From assembly GCA_016218485.1 (NCBI GenBank), contig JACRDY010000062.1, positions 1 through 53,893 of the forward strand: 53,893 nucleotides of DNA, given 5' to 3'. Origin of the DNA: Candidatus Falkowiibacteriota bacterium (GTDB taxonomy: Bacteria; Patescibacteriota; Patescibacteriia; JACRDY01). The notes below the pieces were generated by a model. It did no database searches, was not told the origin of the DNA, and saw only the letters and a list, made by a program, of their open reading frames with translations. Every line of letters begins with the position of its first letter. Position 1 is the first letter of the stretch. This document shows, one piece after another, positions 21,270-29,484 of this stretch. A program made the position numbers and the translations under genes.

Positions 21270-21805
21270 ATGATCACGAGTTCAATGAACGCCGCTAAGA
21301 CTAAGAGTACGATAAAGGTCAGGATTATACCCTGCCACGACCAACGTTTCCCCTGGCGCCAGCGGCTGACCGCACTACTGAGGTATGGACTCAGTACCAT
21401 CACCAACGCGCCCAAGAGACTGCCCACTACGAAGTGATCTACCAGATACGTCCGGTTAAAGAACGAACCATAGTCGCCGAACCAGAAAAGCGAAATGGAA
21501 CCATACTGCGAGAGAATAATCCGCAATGGCCAGACGGTCAGGATGAATGACGCGCCGGCCAGCCACCATTTTTGGTAAGGAATGATCTGCCGTTTGATCA
21601 AACGATCAAACCACAGTCCCATCGCCACTGCAAACGCGCCAATCATCAGGCCAACGGAGACGCTGCTAATCCCGAAATAGAGAGCGAGCAGCGCCGCCGC
21701 TCCGGCTCCGGCCGTACAGAGCGGACAGTGCGCGCTGGACACCTGGGGTACCAGCAGTCCACCGACGATCAGCAGCGCACTGAATGTGAATATTCTGTTC
21801 TTCAT
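21266..21805 (-). CDS. Hypothetical multi-TM protein with SAHCPLCTAGAGAAA motif
   Basis: CPLC just after the first TM segment, further TM helices. Confidence 0.7.
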   Translation of the reverse strand: MKNRIFTFSALLIVGGLLVPQVSSAHCPLCTAGAGAAALLALYFGISSVSVGLMIGAFAVAMGLWFDRLIKRQIIPYQKWWLAGASFILTVWPLRIILSQYGSISLFWFGDYGSFFNRTYLVDHFVVGSLLGALVMVLSPYLSSAVSRWRQGKRWSWQGIILTFIVLLVLAAFIELVII

Positions 21806-21807
21806 AA

Positions 21808-22299
21808 TTACAATTCCATGAAGACCTGGCTGGAACCATCTTTGGCGATACTGTAGATGGTGAAAACATCGGTCTTTTGCCCCGGCATTCCAGGCGAACC
21901 GGCGGGCATACCGGCGAGCGCGATACCCAGAATATCCGGTTTTTCAGTCAGCAGTTTATCAATCGCTTCAATCGGTACGTGTCCTTCCACGACATAATCA
22001 CCAATGACGCTGGTGTGACAGCTGGATAAACCGGCCGGGATACTATACTCCGCCTTCACCGTGTTGATATCATCCACGTTCTTGATCTCTATATCATACT
22101 TTTTAGACTTCAAGTAGCCAACATAATTACCGCAGCAGCCACAGGTTGGCGACTTGTAGAGCACTACTTTCATGGCAGCGTTTGCCTGATTGCCGTCTGC
22201 CGGCGGGCCGCCCAAGCCGTTGGCCAGCGCCCAGCCGGCGAAGACGACAAACAGCAGGAGGAGAACTCCCCACCACCATTTTTTAGAGGTAACTGACAT
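21808..22299 (-). CDS. DUF411-family metal-binding-like protein
   Basis: VVLYKSPTCGCCGNYVGYLKSKKYDIEIKNVDD...PAGLSSCHTSVIGDYVVEGHVPIEAIDKLL. Confidence 0.9.
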   Translation of the reverse strand: MSVTSKKWWWGVLLLLFVVFAGWALANGLGGPPADGNQANAAMKVVLYKSPTCGCCGNYVGYLKSKKYDIEIKNVDDINTVKAEYSIPAGLSSCHTSVIGDYVVEGHVPIEAIDKLLTEKPDILGIALAGMPAGSPGMPGQKTDVFTIYSIAKDGSSQVFMEL

Positions 22300-22312
22300 A
22301 TGAATATACCTA

Positions 22313-22891
22313 TTATTTAACTTGACAGTCTCTGGAGCGGCTGAGGTGACCGGCTGACCAATACAAGCTCAAGCAGAGCAGCGCCACACTCACGGCGCTG
22401 AATTCCAGACCGGCCAACGGCAGCCACCCGATGAGGACGGTCGCCGCCCCAATGCCAAACAGAGCTGACAGAATGACCGAACCGCAGGAGGCACAGCCAA
22501 TACCGACGAGACTGAATAAAACGCCGATCACGCTGCCGCCCGCGCCTGCCACCAGAAACAGCCTTTGCCTGATTTGATAGACTAGAGACGCTCCATTCAA
22601 ACCGACTAAGACTGCAATCACGACAGCCAACACGAGAGAGGGACGTGTCAATTGATCAATACCAGCCAGCGCTATCGCGCCGGTCAGTTGTAATTTCTGC
22701 ACACCAGAGAAAAAACCAGAAGTCCAGATAAAACCGAGAAAACTTCTCTGCGACAGGAGCATAACTCCTGAAGCAAACAGCAGCGCCCCCACTGTCGTCA
22801 CCACCATCAACGATGGCGTCACGAGGAGCTGTCGGATAAAGCGCAGCCGCAGAGCGATGTGATGTTTGATGATGAACCAGTAGCTAAGCAT
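22313..22891 (-). CDS. Hypothetical multi-TM protein with GCASCGS motif
   Basis: GIGCASCGSVILSALFGIGAATVLIGWLPL. Confidence 0.7.
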   Translation of the reverse strand: MLSYWFIIKHHIALRLRFIRQLLVTPSLMVVTTVGALLFASGVMLLSQRSFLGFIWTSGFFSGVQKLQLTGAIALAGIDQLTRPSLVLAVVIAVLVGLNGASLVYQIRQRLFLVAGAGGSVIGVLFSLVGIGCASCGSVILSALFGIGAATVLIGWLPLAGLEFSAVSVALLCLSLYWSAGHLSRSRDCQVK

Positions 22892-22960
22892 CCTGATACT
22901 TTTTTATGTATAAGATACTTAAAAAGACCTGCCGCATACGGCCAAGGCCTGACCGTGCTC

Positions 22961-23341
22961 CTAAAAAATTTTTGGGTGCAATATACCCTGAGAAAATAAA
23001 CTGGCGAGATTATTAAAAACCGTCAATTGTCCAAAATGATCACGAATGCTCCGAATATAATACAACGCCCGGTCCACCCACCACCCTCGTGACAAAACCA
23101 CCAAGAGCATCAGCACGAGCAAGCAGAGCATGAACAGCACAAACGAACTCGTCATCGCCGGCATCATGACCGCAGTACTCAAACAAATCGTACCCCTATG
23201 AGCGCTGGCAGCGCCGCAGTGAGCGCTACTCATAGCCGGCGTTGGGCTAAAAAAAATGCTCTGCCAGGCAGCGGCACAGCAAAAAGCAAAAGAAACAATC
23301 AAGATAACGGCTAATAGATTACGGCTTTTGAGAGCTAGCAT
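22961..23341 (-). CDS. Hypothetical small membrane protein (start revised)
   Basis: MLALKSRNLL start chosen because the promoter -10 lies at 23354-23359; C-terminus LFSQGILHPKIF. Confidence 0.6.
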   Translation of the reverse strand: MLALKSRNLLAVILIVSFAFCCAAAWQSIFFSPTPAMSSAHCGAASAHRGTICLSTAVMMPAMTSSFVLFMLCLLVLMLLVVLSRGWWVDRALYYIRSIRDHFGQLTVFNNLASLFSQGILHPKIF

Positions 23342-23345
23342 AGGG

Positions 23346-23382
23346 ATACTGACAGTATGCCGCAAAAAATTAAAAAAGTCAA
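23346..23382 (-). promoter_or_regulatory. Promoter TTGACT-17-CATACT overlapping a 13-bp dyad ATACTGTCAGTAT (candidate operator)
   Basis: -35 at 23377-23382, -10 at 23354-23359, dyad 23346-23358. Confidence 0.6.
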
Positions 23383-23451
23383 AGATTTCCCAACACTCAA
23401 TACTTTAATCCCCACAAATTACTCATTTCAATCAATGGAGTAGCTGATTAA

Positions 23452-23551
23452 AGAGAAATTGGAAATTGGAAATTAAAAACACGGCTTTTGGTCGTTAACC
23501 AGGGTTTTAAAACCCTGGTTAACGGACAATTTCTAATTTCCAATTTCTCTT
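23452..23551. repeat. Nested inverted repeat enclosing 32-bp palindrome CGTTAACCAGGGTTTTAAAACCCTGGTTAACG (23493-23524)
   Basis: Outer arms agagaaattggaaattggaaatt / aatttctaatttccaatttctct. Confidence 0.9.
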
Positions 23552-23700
23552 TATCTATCCCCTTAATCAGGGTACATTATAGATGCCCAGAAATCAATTT
23601 CCCCCTTATTCATTGCTGCTTCCCGCGCACTATTGGAAAGGCAAAACTCACCATCAGACGGGAATTTTGCTGTCACCACTATAATTATTCCGTACAAAAT

Positions 23701-23771
23701 TGGGCCGGCAGGATTCGAACCCGCGAATGCCGGGACCAAAACCCGGTGCCTTACCACTTGGCTACGGCCCA
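23701..23771 (-). tRNA. tRNA-Gln(TTG)
   Basis: RC tgggccgtagccaagtggtaaggcaccgggttttggtcccggcattcgcgggttcgaatcctgccggccca; loop TTTTGGT. Confidence 0.95.
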
Positions 23772-23861
23772 ATACTATGCGGGATAAAAAAGTTGCGCAG
23801 CGCCATTCTACGAAGTTTTAGATGAAAAGTCAATTAAAACGTCTTGAGAAGAAAGATAGTT

Positions 23862-24040
23862 AAATTGTCACATTGCTAAATTGCCACATTGCTATATTGT
23901 TAAATTGTCAAATGGCTACATTACCAAATAGTTATATTGCCATACTGTTACCGGCGCTACTCAATGATGCAACAATATAACCATATAACAATATGACGAT
24001 GTAGCAATGTGGCAATTTAGCAATGTAGCCATACAACCAT
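23862..24040. repeat. Word-type inverted repeat (TTGCTACAT/ATGTAGCAA units)
   Basis: attgtcacattgctaaattgccacattgct...agcaatgtggcaatttagcaatgtag. Confidence 0.85.
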
Positions 24041-24046
24041 CTTCAC

Positions 24047-24958
24047 CTAAACTTTCAAATACTTCCGCGTCGCCACCATGCTGGAAACTATGTTGACGAG
24101 CATAATCACCACCAATTCTGTCAGGAAAATCATGAAAAAACGAGCAGTAAAATAATCGGTCAGATTAAAACTATCAGCGCCAAAAAATCCCGCCACATAC
24201 GGCTGGACGAACGCCAGTAACGGATAAACTATGACAATAGTGATGAGACAGGCCGCCAGCGCATAAAAGACGCTCTCCAGGATAAACGGCAGACTGACAA
24301 ACCAATTAGTGGCGCCGACCAGCTTCTCAATACCAATCTCCTCACGGTGGGTGTAGATAGCCACCCGGATGGTATTAAAGACAATCAACGCCGAAATGAG
24401 TATAAAAAAGATAATGAAAACAAAGGCGATTTTTTCGCCGGTGTCGGTCCAGCCCGACACTTTACTGATCATCGTCTGCCGGTTGTAGTAATCACGGCTG
24501 GCGACCAGCGGCGTAATTTCCGGCTTATCCAGCGCTGACAGAATAGTGGCATAGCTGTCCAAATTCCGTGCCTTCACGCGTAAGCTCGCCCCCAGCGGAT
24601 TGTCACTCAACTCACTGACGACATCCAGAATAGTCTGATTGGCGCTATGACGTTCTTTAAACCGAGCCAGCGCCTCATCGCGAGAGATATACTCAATATC
24701 CGCCACCTCCGGTAAACCGAGCAAATAGGTCTTGACGGTATTGATCTCTGCTGCCGTCACCGTCGGCTTAAAGTCCACGCTAATGTCCACTTTATTTTGA
24801 ATGGCGGTAATAGCCGTAGCGGTCACGGCGTGAAAAGCCACCAACACATTGATAGACACGAGCGTCAGAACCAAAATACTGATGGTCACGATGGATAACC
24901 AAATGTTACGGTAAAAATCCTGCAGGGAAAATTTGATGGTGCGAATGAGATAGGACAT
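24047..24958 (-). CDS. ftsX: Cell division protein FtsX
   Basis: ALARFKERH..., REEIGIEKLVGATNWFVSLPFILESVFYALAA; adjacent ftsE. Confidence 0.92.
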   Translation of the reverse strand: MSYLIRTIKFSLQDFYRNIWLSIVTISILVLTLVSINVLVAFHAVTATAITAIQNKVDISVDFKPTVTAAEINTVKTYLLGLPEVADIEYISRDEALARFKERHSANQTILDVVSELSDNPLGASLRVKARNLDSYATILSALDKPEITPLVASRDYYNRQTMISKVSGWTDTGEKIAFVFIIFFILISALIVFNTIRVAIYTHREEIGIEKLVGATNWFVSLPFILESVFYALAACLITIVIVYPLLAFVQPYVAGFFGADSFNLTDYFTARFFMIFLTELVVIMLVNIVSSMVATRKYLKV

Positions 24959-25039
24959 AGGAGAGTTAGAAAGTTAAAAGTTATAAAGTTGAAAGTACGA
25001 GACTTAGAACTTTCAACTTTATAACTTTCAACTTTCAAC

Positions 25040-25738
25040 TTATAGTACATACTTACCGCTCTTCTGATCGCCGACAACCTTACCCCCATCCATAGTCACC
25101 ACGCGCTTTTTGACATAATTAACCAAATCCTTGTCGTGGGTTACCAAGAGTACCGTCGTGCCGAACTCATTGATTTTCAACAATAAATCGGCAATTTCAC
25201 GAGAAGTAATGGTGTCTAGGTTACCCGTCGGCTCATCCGCCACCAGAATCTTCGGCCGGTGTACCAGCGAGCGCGCAATCGCCACCCGCTGCTGCTCGCC
25301 GCCGGACAGCTGCTTGGGGTAGCGGTGTTCCTTACCCTGCAAACCCACAATTTTAAGCACTTGAGATACTACGGCTTCAATCCGTTTACTGGTCGCGCCA
25401 CAGACTTCTAAGGCAAAGGCCACATTCTCATAGGCCGTTTTCTGGGGTAAGAGTTTAAAATCCTGGAAGACGACACCGATCTGCCGGCGCAAAAACGGCA
25501 CCTCGCTCGGTTTGATGTCAGTGATATCCCAGCCTCCCACCACGATCTCGCCGGCGTCTAAACGTTCTTCAGCAATCAGCAGCCGCACGAGCGTCGTCTT
25601 GCCGGTGCCGCTCTGCCCGACAATGGAACAAAACTCTTTCGGTTTGATGTGTAAGAGCACCCCATCAACCGCCTTGGTGTCTGGAGGGTAAACTTTGTGA
25701 ACATTTTTAAAATGAATCATAGATGGCGATGCTGACAT
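25040..25738 (-). CDS. ftsE: Cell division ATP-binding protein FtsE
   Basis: IVGQSGTGKTTLVRLL, LSGGEQQRVAIARSLVHRPKILVADEPTGNLD. Confidence 0.95.
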   Translation of the reverse strand: MSASPSMIHFKNVHKVYPPDTKAVDGVLLHIKPKEFCSIVGQSGTGKTTLVRLLIAEERLDAGEIVVGGWDITDIKPSEVPFLRRQIGVVFQDFKLLPQKTAYENVAFALEVCGATSKRIEAVVSQVLKIVGLQGKEHRYPKQLSGGEQQRVAIARSLVHRPKILVADEPTGNLDTITSREIADLLLKINEFGTTVLLVTHDKDLVNYVKKRVVTMDGGKVVGDQKSGKYVL

Positions 25739-25747
25739 TGCTACATT

Positions 25748-25923
25748 GAGATGGTTACAAAACTGTTTTTAAGCGAGACGCAGGACTTTTTGGCCAAGGC
25801 GAGGAAAACCAGTGAAATGATTTGAGGCGTAATATCATTACGGTGAAAATCATTTCGCGCTAGTTTGACGAAGCCTTGGACGAAAAGGACCAGTCGCAGC
25901 AAAAAGAGTTTTGTAACCATCTC
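25748..25923. repeat. ~176-bp imperfect long hairpin with 17-bp terminal inverted repeat GAGATGGTTACAAAACT
   Basis: Arms 25748-25764 / 25907-25923 plus extended partly matching interior. Confidence 0.75.
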
Positions 25924-25935
25924 ATTGTTATTCAG

Positions 25936-25972
25936 AGCAACGAACAGTGCGGCAATTTGGCAATGTAGCAAT
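25936..25972. repeat. 37-bp module AGCAACGAACAGTGCGGCAATTTGGCAATGTAGCAAT, copy 1
   Basis: Identical to 40628-40664. Confidence 0.9.
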
Positions 25973-26018
25973 TTAGCAATTTAACAATGTAGCAATGTAG
26001 CAATGTAACCATCCCTTG

Positions 26019-26777
26019 TTATTTCACTGGTTCCACAATGACCGGCGCCACCCCCTCGCTCTTAACGGCAATTTTTTTGAAAGCCGTCACGTCAAGATCG
26101 ATCACTCGCTCGGGGTGTACGGCTCTGTCCGGCCCATAGTCATTGACCCGCACCACCACCGACCGCTGATCCAAGCTGTTCGTCACCCGCAGCAGCGTCC
26201 CCTTGGGATAATCAGGTGAGGCGGCGCAATCACAACCCTGATAGCGATACCATGACGCCGTACCTTCAGACATCACGGTGGCGGAACCGAGCACTAGGAA
26301 ACGGGCGTACGGTAAATGGAAATAAACGCGAATAATACGGTTCACCGGGTCAATCACCATACTTGGCAAGGTCTGCCAAGCAGTACCGTTCCAAAAAACG
26401 ACTGTTTTGAGGTTCACATTCGGCTGGTACTGCAGCTGGACAACGATCGGCTGCTGACCATCATAGGCAGCCTTGTTGACCACATCAAATTCCCAATAAT
26501 CACTCAAGGGCATCTGGTCGGCCGGCAACGGATGATCAACAATAGTCCGTTTCTTTAAAACAAATTCACTAGGCGCGGACAGCACCTTGGGGAAAATCCC
26601 CAAACGAAAGTCATTACTGGGCGAAGCGACGGTGTACCCCTTGGCAATCAATGATTGATTAAAGGGTATGGTATACGTATCCACTCCATCAACGGCCACG
26701 GCAGTATCCGCCCCGGCCCACTGCGGCCACAACAGGCCAAACAACACGCTGCCGCATAATATTGATTTTTTCATCAT
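26019..26777 (-). CDS. RlpA-like double-psi beta-barrel septal protein
   Basis: EGTASWYRYQGCDCAASPDYPKGTLLRVTNSLDQRSVVVRVNDYGP...RVIDLDVTAFKKIA. Confidence 0.88.
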   Translation of the reverse strand: MMKKSILCGSVLFGLLWPQWAGADTAVAVDGVDTYTIPFNQSLIAKGYTVASPSNDFRLGIFPKVLSAPSEFVLKKRTIVDHPLPADQMPLSDYWEFDVVNKAAYDGQQPIVVQLQYQPNVNLKTVVFWNGTAWQTLPSMVIDPVNRIIRVYFHLPYARFLVLGSATVMSEGTASWYRYQGCDCAASPDYPKGTLLRVTNSLDQRSVVVRVNDYGPDRAVHPERVIDLDVTAFKKIAVKSEGVAPVIVEPVK

Positions 26778-26790
26778 TCTTCTCTATAAT
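26762..26790 (+). promoter_or_regulatory. Promoter of tRNA-Gly/Thr (TTGATT-17-TATAAT)
   Basis: -35 26762-26767, -10 26785-26790. Confidence 0.65.
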
Positions 26791-26804
26791 CGTAGTACTT
26801 TTGT

Positions 26805-26875
26805 GCGGGATTAGCACAGTGGCAGTGCGCTAGCTTCCCAAGCTAGACACGCGGGTTCGATTCCCGTATCCCGCT
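26805..26875 (+). tRNA. tRNA-Gly(CCC)
   Basis: gcgggattagcacagtggcagtgcgctagcttcccaagctagacacgcgggttcgattcccgtatcccgct; loop TTCCCAA. Confidence 0.95.
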
Positions 26876-26928
26876 ATTGAACGCCGTAACAGCGGGCTTG
26901 TCCCGCAGAGCCGAAGCGGAGCGAAGGC

Positions 26929-26983
26929 TTGTGCGGATTTCCCGAAGGGATCCCTTTGGGACGAATCCCGTCACCCGCTATTA
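26929..26983 (+). pseudogene. Possible tRNA-Gly remnant (tRNA-like 5' and 3' ends around a deleted/replaced centre)
   Basis: cttgtgcgg-att ... cgaatcccgtcacccgctatt resembles the ends of the upstream tRNA-Gly. Confidence 0.35.
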
Positions 26984-27003
26984 ACCCACCCGCCACGACC
27001 TAA

Positions 27004-27076
27004 GCCGATATAGCTCAACTGGTAGAGCAATCCCTTCGTAAGGGAGAGGTTGTCGGTTCAATTCCGACTATCGGCT
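27004..27076 (+). tRNA. tRNA-Thr(CGT)
   Basis: gccgatatagctcaactggtagagcaatcccttcgtaagggagaggttgtcggttcaattccgactatcggct; loop TTCGTAA. Confidence 0.93.
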
Positions 27077-27126
27077 AAGGTCATGGCAGGCATGCCCTGC
27101 TCCACCAAACAAGGTCACGCCGCTGG

Positions 27127-28167
27127 CTATTCAGTACCGGCGAATTTTACATACTTCTTCACCTGGTTACCATCTTTAGCCTTAGCCAAGTAGCTATTCA
27201 AATCAAATCCTTTAATGAGAATATGTTCAGCGCGCACCTCTTCCGGCTGCGCTCCGTCAGCTGACGGCTCTTTTTTCTCCAGCACTTTGATGATGTGGTA
27301 ACCGAAAATAGTTTTGACCAGCTGACTCGTTTCTCCCGGTGACAGCGCAAAAGCCGCTTGCTCAAACTCCGCCACCATGACTCCGCGGCCAAACCAGCCC
27401 AAATCCCCACCCTGGGCAGCAGTGGTGGTATCTTCGCTGTACTGCTTGGCCAAATCCTCAAAACTCTTGTCCCCCGCACTGACCGCCGCCAGTACCTCAT
27501 CGGCTTTCTTTTTAACATCAGCCTGGAGCGCATCATCAAACCCAATTGATTCAGACAATTTATTCACCAGCAGGTTATCACGCACCACCTTAGCTTTGAA
27601 CTGCTCAACACTCATACCGTACGCCGTGCTGATAGCGGTGGCGGCCTCGTCAGCGCTGGCAAAACTCGGCAGGACTTCTTTCTGCCAAGCGGTCTCCACC
27701 TCAATATCACTGACGACCAAGCCATAGGTACCGGCCAGATGATCAATCAAGGCTTTGTTAACCAGCTGACTGACGATATTAGCCCGCAATTCAGCATCCG
27801 ATGGCACATCAGCGGCGGATAGCGCCCCTTGAGCCACTCCGTTCGTATAGTAATGGACAATGATGGTGTAATCTTCGTGGAAAGCGCGGTAGCCGATCAG
27901 CTGGCCGTTGACTGAACCGATCGGCATATTGACCCACTGCGCCAGCCGATCCACCATGGGCGCGAGTACTGGCTGGGTATAAAACAAAATGGAAAAAATA
28001 ATTGCCAGCACAATAACCGCTCCTCCGACACCGAAAAGTATGCCCCACAAAAATTTCTTGCGGTTAAACCCCCCAGTTGGGGTAACTTCCGGACTGGTCA
28101 TTTCCTCATCCATATCTTGAGAAGGTACGAGCGCGGCAGACGATTGACGCTGATGCATAGTAAGCAT
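27127..28167 (-). CDS. SurA/PrsA-type peptidylprolyl isomerase, membrane anchored
   Basis: [55 protein letters not shown]. Confidence 0.9.
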   Translation of the reverse strand: MLTMHQRQSSAALVPSQDMDEEMTSPEVTPTGGFNRKKFLWGILFGVGGAVIVLAIIFSILFYTQPVLAPMVDRLAQWVNMPIGSVNGQLIGYRAFHEDYTIIVHYYTNGVAQGALSAADVPSDAELRANIVSQLVNKALIDHLAGTYGLVVSDIEVETAWQKEVLPSFASADEAATAISTAYGMSVEQFKAKVVRDNLLVNKLSESIGFDDALQADVKKKADEVLAAVSAGDKSFEDLAKQYSEDTTTAAQGGDLGWFGRGVMVAEFEQAAFALSPGETSQLVKTIFGYHIIKVLEKKEPSADGAQPEEVRAEHILIKGFDLNSYLAKAKDGNQVKKYVKFAGTE

Positions 28168-28306
28168 AACAATAGATTATTACTTAGTGGTTAATTTTTG
28201 TTCCAATATTTCATATTTCATGTTTCAAGTTTTTAAGTATTGCTCTTTAAATGGATAAGGGGAAACTTGAAACGTGAAACTTGGAGCCCAGAAAGCTGCC
28301 GAGGGG

Positions 28307-28678
28307 CTAATGAAGGAAATAATACCACCATTTAGCCGGATTGGAAAGTTGCTCTGCCATTTCTCCATTGGCTGACGCGCCGCCTGATCCGTTCTGCGTG
28401 ATCACGACCACTGCCTCCCCCGGCTTCTTCAGGCCCAGCTTGAGCCGAGCCTCTGCTTCGGTAAAATTCTCGGTATCAAAATAGCCAATCATTTGCTGGA
28501 ATTCCTGATTCTTGCTCTCCAGACCATTGATATCCGTCTGGAGACTCTTGACCTGCTGTTCCAGGGCATAGCGCTGGGAGAACCCGCGGCCAAAGGCCGC
28601 TATGAGAAAAATCAAAACCGTGCCGCCGATCACCAGAAATAATTTTGAATGTAAGAGGCGAGACAAACGTAACGACAT
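28307..28678 (-). CDS. Septum formation initiator (DivIC/FtsB) family protein
   Basis: Short TM + coiled coil + ARLKLGLKKPGEAVVVI. Confidence 0.85.
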   Translation of the reverse strand: MSLRLSRLLHSKLFLVIGGTVLIFLIAAFGRGFSQRYALEQQVKSLQTDINGLESKNQEFQQMIGYFDTENFTEAEARLKLGLKKPGEAVVVITQNGSGGASANGEMAEQLSNPAKWWYYFLH

Positions 28679-28721
28679 ATAGCCTAGTATAGCACAAAAT
28701 CAAGCGCCGCTGTACGGGCAG

Positions 28722-28785
28722 TGATTATCCGTGTTCTTCGTGCTCCCCCGATGGCCATCGGGCACGGATCAACACGGATAATTAC
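28722..28785. repeat. Inverted repeat CAGTGATTATCCGTGTT...AACACGGATAATTACTG
   Basis: Direct reading. Confidence 0.8.
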
Positions 28786-28803
28786 TGTTTCAACTCCTTA
28801 ATC

Positions 28804-29484
28804 TTACATATCCAAAAAATTCTCTATCTGCCGGCTGCGGTCCTGCGGCAGTGGTCGTTTGATGGCCACCTCGCGCACGACCCGATCAAACTGTTCAACG
28901 CCAAGCTGATCCCGCATGTCCGACAGCAGCTGCTTCAGATCATCAACGGTAGTAATCTGCTGTTCTGCTGCTCCTCGCCGTGTCGGCGTGACGCCATCAA
29001 GGAGCCGCGCCAGCTGCTGGCAAACTGCCGCCGGATGCTTGACACCCCGGATGATAATTTTGGTTTTGCCGGGCGCAATATAGTACTGAATACTGCCATA
29101 GCGGAAGAGTGACTGCAGCAGTCCCTGACGGCGGTAATTCAAGTCTTCAATTTTTTCCAATGCCGCTTCCGAAACCACCCGATCAAAGAATCCCCGCTGA
29201 TCAATATCAATGAAGCGCCGGTTGGTGGCCACCAGACAATTATACCGCCAGCTGATATACAGCTTGAGCGCGCAGAGGAGACCGACCAGGAGCAATAGGC
29301 TAAAAATCAACGGCCCCCAAGTTGGCCACTGGAATAACGGGTACAGTAGAAAGAACGGCAACAGGAAGAGCAACAGCACGAGGAGCAGCCGCCAAAAATA
29401 TACTAAAAGTGAACGACGAACCACGAGCGCTGCCCGCTCCCCCGCGACCAGATCGAGCTTACGAATGAGCCGACGATCAATCAT
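28804..29484 (-). CDS. PH-domain (bPH2-like) membrane protein
   Basis: Two TM segments then NCLVATNRRFIDIDQRGFFDRVVSEAALEKIEDLNYRRQGLLQSLFRYGSI. Confidence 0.8.
   Translation of the reverse strand: MIDRRLIRKLDLVAGERAALVVRRSLLVYFWRLLLVLLLFLLPFFLLYPLFQWPTWGPLIFSLLLLVGLLCALKLYISWRYNCLVATNRRFIDIDQRGFFDRVVSEAALEKIEDLNYRRQGLLQSLFRYGSIQYYIAPGKTKIIIRGVKHPAAVCQQLARLLDGVTPTRRGAAEQQITTVDDLKQLLSDMRDQLGVEQFDRVVREVAIKRPLPQDRSRQIENFLDM

Noticed and set aside
23862-24040. Tandem short words that could be read as a CRISPR-like array
   Set aside because: No constant repeat/spacer periodicity, units are 7-10 nt and form inverted arms; no cas genes in the window.
25741-25971. 76-aa ORF MLHCQIAALFVALNNNEMVTKLFLLRL...
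   Set aside because: Lies entirely within the long hairpin and word repeat; coding potential is a by-product of the palindrome.
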